From the NCBI GenBank assembly GCA_030998225.1, contig JAPYXD010000555.1, positions 2,914,001-2,978,000 of the forward strand: 64,000 bases of DNA, read 5' to 3'. Source of the DNA: Diplolepis rosae (lineage: Eukaryota; Arthropoda; Insecta; Hymenoptera; Diplolepididae). The notes beneath the pieces are model-generated. The model was not told where the DNA came from and did not search any database. It was given only the letters and a program-made list of their open reading frames with translations. The position numbers and the translations under genes are program-made. Positions 11,977-23,625 of the stretch are shown piece after piece (position 1 is the first letter of the stretch; the number at the start of each line of letters is the position of its first letter).

Positions 11977-12140
11977 CGGTGCATTTATACCTCTGTCTGC
12001 CTGACCGGTGCGGACAGAAAATACATAAGAGCAAAAAAGACAGATGTTTTCTTTTTGTCCAATTTTATACTGTCTGTCTCCCTTTCTCTTATGTATTTTC
12101 TGTCCGCACCGGTCAGGCAGACAGAGGTATAAATGCACCA
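11977..12140. mobile_element. 164 bp MITE, Harbinger-like, TTA target duplication
   Basis: Inverted ends of about 53 bp begin CGGTGCATTTATACCTCTGT on the left and, read inward, TGGTGCATTTATACC on the right. Both sides carry TTA (11974-11976 and 12141-12143). A TTA duplication and GGYG-type ends fit PIF/Harbinger MITEs. The short core is AT-rich and non-coding. It shares its terminal motif with the 2.9 kb palindrome at 13824-16721. Confidence 0.75.
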
Positions 12141-12230
12141 TTATAGTCGGGTCTCCTTATACTACATCATGCCTCTAGGGAAGGATACGACAATGTTCCC
12201 CCACTGAGCCCTCCGCCATGATAATTGAAT

Positions 12231-12244
12231 CGGAAGTGACGTCA
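12231..12244. promoter_or_regulatory. Composite ETS / CRE promoter-like module
   Basis: CGGAAGTGACGTCA combines an ETS core (CGGAAGT) with a perfect CRE octamer (TGACGTCA). This arrangement is common in TATA-less promoters of housekeeping genes, often bidirectional ones. Twelve bases away on the minus strand is an ATG in good context (ATGGCGGAG), giving only 14 codons before a stop unless spliced. The module lies about 0.5 kb upstream of the THAP ATG and on the same side, so it may drive that gene. Promoter activity is inferred. Confidence 0.4.
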
Positions 12245-12507
12245 TACGCATTCTTAATCGTCTTAAACAACAAAAGGCGCATATTTTGAGGTTAGTTTTA
12301 GGTGCGAAAAGACTTTCCAGTATATAATATGCATCACAGTGAATAGCTACAATGATTGTGTATTTCACTTTAAAATACTACAGATTACACTGTGGGAAGA
12401 ACTTTTGTAACATTAATCGAAAAAGATTGCGATGAAAAATGCGAACCAAATTCATCTGGAATTTTTTAATATACCCAAAGTTTAAAACTGATTGAGGTTA
12501 ATTTAGA

Positions 12508-12753
12508 CTAATTCAATATGGATTCAACTTCGTCCAAAATTATGCTATACACTTCCTCTTGGCTTTTGGTTCCATTAAAAAACTTAATTGTCGTAAATGT
12601 GTCTTTACTCTTGATTTTCTCTTTGTATTTCAAAAACCCTGGCCACAAAATTTTGTCAAAATATCCTGATACATCCGGTGGTACATAGGTGCGAAATTGA
12701 CGTCGATTCCAGCATTTTCCATGGCCAATGTTAAAAAGAACTTCAGGCTGCAT
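12508..12753 (-). CDS. Unrecognised ORF, 81 codons, possibly a terminal exon
   Basis: The frame starts MQPEVLFNIGHGKCWNRRQF, continues with YVPPDVSGYFDKILWPGFLK and a basic, charged tail, and ends at a TAA. Composition is protein-like (W, C, G and P in plausible numbers, amphipathic end). A polypyrimidine tract and AG lie upstream (about 12797), but the frame has a stop between that acceptor and the ATG. I do not recognise a family. It could be a fragment of a transposable-element gene, since a foldback begins 41 bp upstream and the THAP exon lies 0.8 kb downstream on the same strand. Confidence 0.35.
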   Translation of the reverse strand: MQPEVLFNIGHGKCWNRRQFRTYVPPDVSGYFDKILWPGFLKYKEKIKSKDTFTTIKFFNGTKSQEEVYSIILDEVESILN

Positions 12754-12793
12754 AAATCGAAAATCGGTTTATAGTCGAAAAATAGGAAGCCTT

Positions 12794-13195
12794 CACTGTA
12801 AAAAAAATAATTCGGTAGTTACAAAAGCAGTTGTAAATGTATAAAGCGATTGTAAAATTACTACGTTACATGTTATAAAATTATTTATATTCTGTGAAAT
12901 TACAATTGAATATTAATCATGCTACGTAAAACCTTGTTTTTTTTTTTACAAGGCGAACTGTAATAATGCAACGTCACACGTTGTAGAATTAAATACATAT
13001 ATATGTAATTCTGCGTGTAAAGTTGCATTATTACATTTCGCCCTGTAAAAAAAACGTGTCATGTAGCATAATTACAATTCAATTGTAATTTTACAGAATA
13101 TAAATAATTTTATAACGTGCAACGTAGTATTTTTACACTCGCTATATACAATTACAACTGCTTTTCTAATTCTACCCAACTATTTTTTTAAAGTG
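12794..13195. mobile_element. 400 bp AT-rich foldback, CACTGTAAAAAA ends
   Basis: The stretch is an imperfect palindrome centred near 12995. Left blocks such as CACTGTAAAAAAAATA, TAATAATGCAACGTCACACG and AACCTTGTTTTTTTTTTTAC recur in reverse complement on the right, ending TATTTTTTTAAAGTG. The terminal CACTG motif is shared with elements at 51382 and 57770. No clear target duplication remains. Confidence 0.6.
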
Positions 13196-14461
13196 TTCTA
13201 TAATTAGAAGCAGAATCAGAATCTTACCTGATTTATTTTGATTAGAGCTTAACCTATGGTTAGCTGGAATTATATCTAAAATTCCTCTATTTTTCTCCAT
13301 TTTTTCTACTCTTCCTGCAACGAAAATTACAAATTAAACATATTGAGCGGCAGTCAAAAATAACTAACGCGACATTGTTTTGTTTGTTTTTAGATTAATA
13401 CATTTCAAATTATGTCGCACGGAAAGTTAACCTAGAAATAAAACTTTACCTTCTTTTACTACTTCTTCCAAACTTTTATGTACTAGCGAATTAGTCATCT
13501 TCATTAAAGAAAAAATACTTTATAAGAATTATTGGAAGTTTTAGTAACCCAAATATACAATGGAACATTTTTGATTTGTAGGTGTGTATGCTCAGTACAG
13601 TGTATTCCACAATCTTCTAGAACTGTCTAGAACATTCTGAATTTCTGAAATTCTTCTTCTGGATGATTCAGACAGTGATCCCAGATCTGAACCCGACGCA
13701 GTGTCTCACACTCTCAGCCTGCCTGTCGGTGTGAATCGGGTAGGGAGCGAAGACGGGGCACGTTGCCATTTTTTTTTCCTCGTCACTCTTGCATGCGAGA
13801 ACGACTCGTCCCATTTCCCCTTAAGGCGTATTTATACCTTTGGTTGGTTGGTCGATGACCGAACAACATATCGTTTTACTCATTCACACCTATTTTTCCG
13901 GAGTCGGGAAAACTTTCAGAAAAAGTTTATAGTGGCGGGAAATTTAAAATGTTAAATATATATTCAAAAGTGCAAAGTAAATATTTAATGATATCTATAG
14001 TTATGAAAGGTACGTTATTGCTATTAAAAGTAAATTGTTTAATGCATTTGCATTGTAAAAGTAAAAATATGATATATAGAAAGTTTTAAAGACTGCACAG
14101 CAGATGCAACACTGGCACCTTTTTGAAAGTTGGGTTATGTTATGTTGACTGAAAATTTTGATCATCGGGCATATCGTTCAGTGGGAATTTGGAGAGCATT
14201 TTAGGTAAGTAATCGTGACATTTATTAATAAAATCATCATAATAATAATTTATTATAACAATATTAGCACAGTTTGAATATCCATTATTTGGTGATTGAT
14301 ATAGTATAAAAGATAATAGAGCATGATGCATAACCTATATGTCGAATTGACTATTATTTATGATATATAAAATTTAAGTAACATAAATAGTTAACACATT
14401 AATCAATAGTTGATAAATTTACTGTTGAAATATAACAAGTTTTTTATTTTCAGCTTCGAAA

Positions 14462-15180
14462 TGGATTACGAGTACTCTGGGGTGAGGAGTTTCTTCACTT
14501 TACTTGTAACTAGGAAAGGACCGTCGGATTTAATGCCTGATAAAAGTGTATTAAAATGGGAACGAAAGATAATAGTTTATTATTAAATTTTAAAGTTTAC
14601 CTGGCGAAAGGTCAGAATTAAATTGCTCTATCACCAGGTTCTGACGAAATTAAATGAACTACATTTTTAAGTTTCTTAGGTTCTCCTCTTATGATCTAAA
14701 ATGTCAAAAAGTTATAATTTTTAGTCAATTTATCTAGAAATTACAGTAATTTTTTATACTATATACAAAAGTTAAAAGCCTTGGAATTTATAATGTTCTA
14801 TCTTAAATAATTTATAAACTCGTGAATTGAAAGCTTCCATAATAAATACTTTTTTTTGTGGATATAGAATAAATAAAAAACTCGAATGTAATTTTTACGC
14901 TATTTGTATATTATCCAATTGTAGATATTTTTTTCTATACGTTATAGGTTTTAGAATATTTATATTGCGAGATTTGCGCAGAGAGAATAGATGACGTAGG
15001 TTCTGCTTACAACCACAAGTGATTTTAATGCATTGATGATCCGGAGAATCTTGTAGTAGTTGGTAATATAATTACTATTAAAGATTTCACATCCAGAGAG
15101 GAGATCAACTTTTTAGATGAAGATCTTTCAGTGGAATATTTAGATGAGTACGAAGAGGTTAGTGCATTTGTGAATTTATA
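14462..15180 (+). pseudogene. Captured gene fragment with a zinc-ligand pattern, left palindrome arm
   Basis: Two open stretches read toward the palindrome centre. The first (14462-14585) begins MDYEYSGVRSFFTLL and follows a tttcag acceptor-like site. The second (about 14950-15180) reads VLEYLYCEICAERIDDVGSA then YNHK, a stop, then CIDDPENLVVVGNI and an acidic end (DEDLSVEYLDEYEE). In the right arm the same place is intact and reads YNHKCFEC, giving a C-x2-C...H-x2-C-x2-C ligand set. I do not recognise the family. The spacing suggests a small zinc-binding domain and a split gene carried in the element. Confidence 0.45.
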
Positions 15181-15368
15181 AAAGTCACCGATACGATTGT
15201 ATTCCATTGAAAAATTCCTTGAAGAAAACCTCGAGTAAATAAATGAATTATTCACAAGTAAATACAGCATATTGGTGCGTGTATTTACTTGTGAATAATT
15301 CATTTATTTACTCGAGGTTTTCTTCAAGGAATTTTTCAATGGAATACAATCGTATCGGTGACTTTTAT

Positions 15369-16084
15369 AAATTCACAAATGCACTAACCTCTTCGTACTC
15401 ATCTAAATATTCCACTGAAAGATCTTCATCTAAAAAGTTGATCTCCTCTCTGGATGTGAAATCTTTAATAGTAATTATATTACCAACTACTACAAGATTC
15501 TCCGGATCATCAATGCATTCAAAGCACTTGTGGTTGTAAGCAGAACCTACGTCATCTATTCTCTCTGCGCAAATCTCGCAATATAAATATTCTAAAACCT
15601 ATAACGTATAGAAAAAAATATCTACAATTGGATAATATACAAATAGCGTAAAAATTACATTCGAGTTTTTTATTTATTCTATATCCACAAAAAAAAGTAT
15701 TTATTATGGAAGCTTTCAATTCACGAGTTTATAAATTATTTAAGATAGAACATTATAAATTCCAAGGCTTTTAACTTTTGTATATAGTATAAAAAATTAC
15801 TGTAATTTCTAGATAAATTGACTAAAAATTATAACTTTTGACATTTTAGATCATAAGAGGAGAACCTAAGAAACTTAAAAATGTAGTTCATTTAATTTCG
15901 TCAGAACCTGGTGATAGAGCAATTTAATTCTGACCTTTCGCCAGGTAAACTTTAAAATTTAATAATAAACTATTATCTTTCGTTCCCATTTTAATACACT
16001 TTTATCAGGCATTAAATCCGACGGTCCTTTCCTAGTTACAAGTAAAGTGAAGAAACTCCTCACCCCAGAGTACTCGTAATCCAT
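15369..16084 (-). pseudogene. Mirror copy of the zinc-ligand gene fragment, right arm, intact
   Basis: This is the inverted partner of 14462-15180. At the one place compared closely the left copy has a TGA stop and a second substitution, while this copy keeps the cysteine codon (HKCFECIDD). With two opposed copies, any transcript reading through the element would fold into a hairpin of about 1.4 kb. Confidence 0.45.
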
Positions 16085-18609
16085 TTCGAAGCTGAAAATA
16101 AAAAACTTGTTATATTTCAACAGTAAATTTATCAACTATTGATTAATGTGTTAACTATTTATGTTACTTAAATTTTATATATCATAAATAATAGTCAATT
16201 CGACATATAGGTTATGCATCATGCTCTATTATCTTTTATACTATATCAATCACCAAATAATGGATATTCAAACTGTGCTAATATTGTTATAATAAATTAT
16301 TATTATGATGATTTTATTAATAAATGTCACGATTACTTACCTAAAATGCTCTCCAAATTCCCACTGAACGATATGCCCGATGATCAAAATTTTCAGTCAA
16401 CATAACATAACCCAACTTTCAAAAAGGTGCCAGTGTTGCATCTGCTGTGCAGTCTTTAAAACTTTCTATATATCATATTTTTACTTTTACAATGCAAATG
16501 CATTAAACAATTTACTTTTAATAGCAATAACGTACCTTTCATAACTATAGATATCATTAAATATTTACTTTGCACTTTTGAATATATATTTAACATTTTA
16601 AATTTCCCGCCACTATAAACTTTTTCTGAAAGTTTTCCCGACTCCGGAAAAATAGGTGTGAATGAGTAAAACGATATGTTGTTCGGTCATCGACCAACCA
16701 ACCAAAGGTATAAATACGCCTTTATTCTCCTCGCTTCTTCGTTACAATGCATGCGTTTTCAACTGTTCCAAGTTTTAGATTTCAGGCTGTCGTTTATCGA
16801 GTCGAAATTGAGAAATGTGTTTTTCTCGACTCCGTGCAAAAGAGGCGCGAAGCAGACGACAATTTCAAATTTACAGAATATGTAGTTATGGAAATAATAC
16901 TTCTTTTTTCGATATTTTAATTAATTTTTCCTTAGAATAAACATCTATAAGTTTTTAAAAAATTGTGGAATCATTTTGAAAGACTAAACATTATTTTTAA
17001 GTGGAAATTTGAAATTAATAAATATTTACAATTTGAATCTATATATAAATTGAAAATATTTGAAATTTTTAAAGGAAAGCTTAAGTTATAAATTTCGAAT
17101 TTCCATAATTTTTACCAATTTTGTGCATTTAAAACATTTTCAATTAGCGAATTATTTAGCATTAAGAAGAGATAAACATAAAATTTAAGATTGAATATTA
17201 CATTCTCAATTTTATGTTAGACATATTTTCATCTCACTGTTTGCAGCCTAATCACAGACTTTTCATTCAAAAAATGAATTGCTTTATGGAAAGGAAAAAT
17301 TTTTCAGAAGAACAGGCAAATTAAGAATTACAAAATATTTCATTTAACAGATTGCAGCTGCCCATAAGATCTTGTAAAATCGTGACAAGATTTAAACACG
17401 AACTTGAAAAAAAAAATTGCATGTAAAATTTGAAATCAATAAATACTTATGTGATCATATACAAATATCACTGAACACATTTTTTAGCTTTTTAATTTAT
17501 CTCCTATTAGAAAATTTTTCCTTTCCATAAAGCAATTCATTTTTTGAATGAAAAGTCTGTGATTAGGCTGCAAACAGTGAGATGAAAATATGTCTAACAT
17601 AAAATTGAGAATGTAATATTCAATCTTAAATTTTATGTTTATCTCTTCTTAATGCTAAATAATTCGCTAATTGAAAATGTTTTAAATGCACAAAATTGGT
17701 AAAAATTATGGAAATTCGAAATTTATAACTTAAGCTTTCCTTTAAAAATTTCAAATATTTTCAATTTATATATAGATTCAAATTGTAAATATTTATTAAT
17801 TTCAAATTTCCACTTAAAAATAATGTTTAGACTTTCAAAATGATTCCACAATTTTTTTAAATCTTATAGATGTTTATTTTAGGGAAAAATTGATTAAAAT
17901 ATCGAAAAAAGAAGTATTATTTCCATAACTACATATTCTGTAAATTTGAAATTGTCGTCTGCTTCGCGCCTCTTTTGCACGGAGTCGAGAAAAACACATT
18001 TCTCAATTTCGACTCGATAAACGACAGCCTGAAATCTAAAACTTGGAACAGTTGAAAACGCATGCATTGTAACGAAGAAGCGAGGAGAATAAGGGGAAAT
18101 GGGACGAGTCGTTCTCGCATGCAAGAGTGACGAGGAAAAAAAAATGGCAACGTGCCCCGTCTTCGCTCCCTACCCGATTCACACCGACAGGCAGGCTGAG
18201 AGTGTGAGACACTGCGTCGGTTTCAGATCTGGGATCACTGGATTCAGATTCGGATTGAATATCCATAGGGTTGTAAAGTTTCATGAAACATTGATCCAGT
18301 AAAATGTTTCATGAAACTTTCAATGACTCATGAAAAATTTCAATGTTTCAAAGATAGCAGCGGGAAAATTCAAATTGGGTAATTGGGTATAACAATATCT
18401 TAGATACATTTCAGCTATTAATATAGATTGCTTAATAATTAACTTCAGATTTTTAGTTTGTTTTCCTTTAAATTAAATAATTGAATAATAATTAATAATT
18501 GTTCATTACTATATAACGTAAAGGATAAAGAATTTTTTTCAAATGAAAAGAACAGATAGCAGCTTTACTTTTTGTTAAGAATTTTATTTTTATCTAAATT
18601 TATTTCAAC

Positions 18610-18820
18610 CAGGGACGGCTAGAAAAAAAATGTGGGGGGGGGGAGGTCCGATCGAAAAATTTAAAAATAAAAGATATTTCGGCTTTCACAAAACGTTACG
18701 TTAGAATTGTGTTAGACAAACTCGAATTTTTTCGCTAGTGAGATTTGAGGGAGTCTGATATTTCGGGGTGGGGGGGGGGGGGTCCGGACCTCCAGGACCA
18801 CCCCCCTGGATCCGTCCCTG
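18610..18820. mobile_element. Small hAT-like MITE with G-runs
   Basis: The ends are CAGGGACGG on the left and CAGGGACGGATCCAGGGGGG read inward on the right. The flanking octamers ATTTCAAC (18602-18609) and ATGTCAGC (18821-18828) match at 6 of 8 bases, compatible with an old hAT duplication. The interior has two poly-G tracts (18637 and 18768 areas). Confidence 0.6.
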
Positions 18821-18828
18821 ATGTCAGC

Positions 18829-21800
18829 TAAAGACATATATTACAAACTACTACTTTTTATACTGATAAGTCTTCTACTTTTTAAATTTCTTCAATAATT
18901 AACATTAAAACATTATAAAATTTGTTGTTAAGAATATAATCTCTACTTATTCAACATTATTATTTTTAAAATTTTCCAAGCCTTTTAAAAAGAATGCTTC
19001 ATCTACATTTTCTGCCGTGATCTGATTTCCGCCTTGTTGTTCAATTTTTTGCTTGATTAAAACTAACGCGCTGAAAGGTTAGATGAGATGACTTTAATTT
19101 ACGCGGAATAATTCAACAGGAAGATTTTTGTAAACGAATATATTTACCGTTAACTGGGGCTATTCTGGTACAAAGAGTTTTTTCACCTTCACTTATTTCG
19201 GCACAGACCCCGCAGCACCCGCAGGCATGGGCTATGTATTCTTACGTATAAAACTCGCATTTCCCTTGCAAATTGTAAAAATTGATATAATTTTCCTATG
19301 CAAATTACGTAAAGAATTAATTTAATATATCTAGGGTAAATTACAATCGCAATTCTGCCCGAAATCTATAAAATTCGCTAATTACTGAAGTATTACATGC
19401 ACTTAGAATGGCGGCTTTGTTCTTCTGAATTTATAGGTCCATGATAATATTTGCAATTTTTATCTGCGAACACTGCCATGTATCACTTATCTGATTCATA
19501 CCTTTTTCACATTTTTGTCTGTAAACTTATACATATATATCCATAAGAAATAGAATATCGAGTTGAATAATTGCTAAATTAAATAAAAGACAAAATATAG
19601 TTGTTATTAGCATCATTACATATATGTACACACCTAGTTTTGAACTTAGGCACCTTGAAAAATGGTTCTGAATATTATTTGAATTAGCTTCAAATTTTGA
19701 GATTTAAAATCTAAATGTTTATAAAATGCGACGAATTTTGTACCGAAAAATGATTAATTTAAAAGCTTTCAATAATTATATTAAATATTAGTTGCACAAA
19801 ATTAGTAAAGATATATCATTATGAACATTATTATAAAAAATATTTAGGATTTCTTCTTATACTAAAATTACACAACTTCAATGGATATTTAAATATTGAA
19901 ATTTATTCAATACGATTGGGTCATTAAATAAAATTTGATATCGCTACTACACTGTAGAAAAAGCACATAATTGTTTGTTCCTAAAACATTTACAAGGTTT
20001 CTACAAAATTAAAGATAAATCTAAGGAACTCATTGCCCCTTAAACACTTACGAGTTTTTTTTTTCATCTATACATTAAAGAAAGTACATAATTCAGTGGT
20101 CGACTAACATAAAATGGCATGAATTCAAGTTTCTTATACAGATTGCCACAAAATATGGCACGCATTTTATTCTTTTTATTTCTAGAAAGAATGGAGGCGT
20201 CTTCTCTTACAGAAAGTGTCTTGAATTCTCCTCACATAGTTACAATATCTTTAAACAATTTTCTGAATATTTCCACGATTCACGCAAGAGGAATGGAACA
20301 ACACATTACACGTTCTTTAAAAAATTTCCCTTTTTATCACAATGTACAGGCAGTATCAGGCATTCTGTACGTAGAATAGAAATATTCACAAGATATGAAT
20401 TTCAAAAACAGAAATACATCAGACTTGATCCCAAAATTTGGTGTGTAAAGCCGAAAAATGTAATTTATCAATTTATTAAATTCAAAAGATTTCTTTGTCT
20501 TAGAATTTTACCAGACTTATTGAACTCAATATAAGTACTTGAAATGTCCCAAAGAGTCCTTTCCATAAAAGGATCTGTTTGTTCATTGAATGCAGCCAAC
20601 GATTTCTAACTCGATTCTAAATTTGACTTTTTAAAGCTCTGTTGTAATGCAAATACAAGATCAGCCAATATTGTAGCAGCTGTAAAATTATCAAGATCGG
20701 AACGTCAGAAGAAATATAGAATCTTATTGATTTGCAAACGTGATAAAGTGGATAAAGGTGACGTACCTATTATAGTTGTCTAATGTCAATTTTTCAATGT
20801 ACAGTGGATACGAAATTTAGCTCAAGGGAAAGAATAAATGCATTCAGTCCTGATTAAGGCATTTCCAGTATAAAGCAATAAATCAGTTCGCGTTCAGTCA
20901 GTACCAAGTATCGCTATACCCATTGTATTCTTGAACATCGTCAGATCAATCATGCTTGTTACATTTATTCTCCCACACAATCAAATCATCAAGTCTTGCT
21001 CTGCTTTCAAAAACGTGTGTTCTTTTTTACTGGGGCACTTAAAAGACCTCGCCTCGTCATTTTCACAGCAAAAATCTCTTCATTGAGAAAGCGCACTCAG
21101 AAGTGAAATGAAAAAACATTATAAAATAGATATTGACGTGATAAAACGTAAATGCCATTCAAGAAATTAACTGAAGAGAAAATGCTGCGAAGATGACGAT
21201 CGTCAGTTCACGCTAAAAGGGAACACTTAACACTTGTATTTTTACATTACTATATCTCTATGTGAATTATTATCCATAATAATTTTTCTCATTTACATTT
21301 GTCACAATTCTGCATATTATTCCATTTTTATGTTTTTCCATGATATCTTAACAATGGTAGTTCGTTACTTTCTATTTTCAAGTACTATTCATTCGTGGAC
21401 ATCTAGTAAAAAAGTTAAAACCCTGTATTTTCAAAATTAATTTACATTCTAATTTTATAGAAACAAGAAGATCGCCTTTATGAGTGTGCAATCGGGAAAT
21501 ATTTACCGTTAATTGACTCGAGAAATAATAATAATAACGACGGGCAATTACAAATTTCTAAACTTCCTATTTCCTGCAAACAAGGGATAATTAGATTTTT
21601 AATTGATAAATCTACAAAAAAAATTCCAAAAGAATAAGTTATTAATTTACTTACAATAAAATAAATATTCTTTAATAAAAATTGTTTTTTAAAAATATAC
21701 TTGGGAATTACTAATTTAAAAAAATATTGTTGAGTTTATATCCTTTGTTTTTTTTCCTTTTTAAATTATAATATTTTCAATTCTATTTCATCTCAAAAAT

Positions 21801-23293
21801 GACTCATCGTTTGGCAGAAAATTGATTCAATTGGATAATTCTATAAATGTGATTTACAAAATGAACCGAAATGCGTTCGTCCTCAATAAAACATTTTGAA
21901 CGCAATCGAACAATTTTATATTAATTTAATATTTATATCTTTATATATAATATTATAATTACAAATAATTATTTATTGATAATATTAAATTTTAATATTT
22001 CACTAGATTTGTAAAACACGTCTTTTGCTTGTCAAGAACGGTAGTGTGGAAGATTACACGGTCAACGCTGTTTTAGGATCACGGCTAATTTGATTTTATC
22101 ACAGGAGTCCGTTTTTAACCGCATACTGACGCCACCCTGACGTTTTTAATAAAATACCAAATCTAATAGCTAAGAACTTAGAAGGAGAGTTACGAATAAT
22201 TCTCGTGCTACTAATAATTAAAACTAATGGTCAGGAAAATCAAACTGTTTACACAAAGTACTATTGAAAAATACATCAGTTTTTCGATGTCAATAACTCC
22301 GTTTCAAATAGAAATAAAGAAACTTTTAAACCATCAAAAAGCTTTTTATCTTTTTTATGCCCAAAAGTTTTTAATATTGAAAGTCAGATCTGCTTTTCAA
22401 TAGAGCTCCTGGGAAACAGTTTGATAACCATGATCGGTAATATAAATATACAATTTCGACGAATCACTAGAAAAATCTCCTTATGAAATACGAATTTCAA
22501 CAATCCAGAAAGGGTTCTAATTACAGAGCCTACTGTGATATTTAATTTGAAAAGATCAATGTGTAAGAATAATAAATTAAGAAAATAATTTAAGATAGTC
22601 TAGCCTAATGGTTTCGAATTATGCAGCATTAGATGTTGCAAAAGATTCGCAGTATCATATAAATTAAAACTCTTTCAAAAGTTTTGGAACGATTCGTAGT
22701 TCTCCTTCACCTTTATATACACATCGTAAAACCGCAGAAAAGAATTTCTAGTCCTTTGGACCTTGAAGTAAGCATGTTGCAAATTAATTTGGATATTTCA
22801 ATTGTCGTTATTTTCTTATATTTTCAAGTGCTTTCAAAATTTATATCGATTTGCAGCAACCTTAAAAAGTAAGAACTTCTTTTCTTACAGATTTACGAAC
22901 AGCGAACGTCGCTTTACTAGCTATACAATACACAACGAACGCCTAATAAATATTCAGTCCCATTTGCTTTTCGTATACTCAGTTTCGTCAAATTGATAAC
23001 GATTTTTAGGAGAAGCAACGATCTAACAATGTACCGTTTTCATTTTAAAAAACGAGATGTCCTTGAGCGTCTTTGGAAATAAAAAAATTTCCTTCTTATA
23101 AGAAAAGAAGGTGTTGCTCTAAACTTTGGAGCAACTTTGTCACTTTCTGGAGACACTTTACACTACTTTAAATTCTTCGAATCACTGTCGATTCATGATC
23201 GATCAACTGAGTACACGGTCCGCATTCTCGATCAGATCGAATTGAAGAGTCAGAAAAATATTTACACAAATAGTGGGCTCAAAAAGCACAGGA
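18829..23293. other. Presumed dlp 3' UTR and intergenic DNA
   Basis: The dlp transcript must continue below 23294. Several AATAAA signals occur on the minus strand, so the 3' end cannot be chosen. The 86-codon plus-strand ORF at 20119-20379 has no signal peptide or domain. No tRNA, TIR element or conserved exon was recognised. Confidence 0.4.
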
Positions 23294-23625
23294 TCACAGC
23301 CACTCGGTGAGACATCCACCAAACCACATAACAGCTATTGGGAAGAGGTAGGTCGCCAAAGCTCTCGAGAGCGACATTTTTTGCCTAGACGCACCACTAT
23401 CGATTGAATTGGTCTTATTATCAACACTCGGCGTCTTCGTCTCAATATCTACCCTGGGGGTGATATCTTTGTGGATGATGGGTGGCAAGTTTGGCTTGGG
23501 CACCTCCGGAACGGGCTCCGGATTGTACCCTGAACCCTCTTCTCTAAAGCCATCTTCGTCGTCTGTTGTCGGATCTTCCTCGACATTGTCTCCAGATCCA
23601 CTTCCAGATCCGTACCACGTTTCTT
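23294..23625 (-). CDS. dlp: dlp last exon: heparan sulfate sites, stalk and GPI signal
   Basis: After the acceptor ttttgcag the frame runs EETWYGSGSGSGDNVEEDPT, an acidic stretch with EEGSGY, a Pro/Lys-rich stalk, and then a C-terminal signal with DSGAS as the likely GPI attachment area and ALATYLFPIAVMWFGGCL as the hydrophobic tail, ending at a TGA (23294-23296). Ser-Gly dipeptides flanked by acidic residues are heparan sulfate attachment sites: three consecutive in SGSGSGD and one in GSGY. A second open frame over the first half of the exon is a shadow, because only the frame described joins the upstream exon in phase. Confidence 0.96.

Larger units (their letters stand above)
13824..16721. 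mobile_element. 2.9 kb near-perfect palindrome inserted in the hAT-like foldback
   Basis: The arms (13824-15265 and 15281-16721, about 1.44 kb each) are nearly identical and separated by 15 bp. The ends read AGGCGTATTTATACCTTTGG inward from both sides, and TTA is duplicated at 13821-13823 and 16722-16724. The right arm of the host element (near 18080-18100) still shows the undisturbed sequence with a single TTA, confirming the insertion boundaries. Every ORF occurs twice in mirror image (14140-14331 with 16214-16405; 15025-15303 with 15243-15539). The ends match the 164 bp MITE at 11977, so this looks like a Harbinger-like foldback. Confidence 0.9.
13673..18240. mobile_element. hAT-like foldback element carrying a nested element
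   Basis: The ends are perfect inverted repeats starting CAGTGATCCCAGATCTGA, and both flanks carry the 8 bp GATTCAGA (13665-13672 and 18241-18248). An 8 bp duplication with CAGTG ends is the hAT pattern. Without the insertion at 13824-16721 (and one copy of its TTA duplication) the element is about 1.67 kb and is itself an inverted repeat: left arm 13673-13823 plus 16722-17310, right arm 17505-18240, centre near 17407, with a spacer of about 190 bp. No transposase was recognised, and the ORFs in the arms are mirror copies of each other. Confidence 0.85.

Noticed and set aside
15025..15539. Two identical ORFs of 92 and 98 codons as a duplicated gene
   Set aside because: They are antisense readings of the palindrome arms meeting across the centre. 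The sense strand holds the better zinc-ligand frame.
20119..20379. 86-codon plus-strand ORF as a small gene
   Set aside because: No recognisable motif and composition typical of chance ORFs; it lies where the dlp 3' UTR could be.
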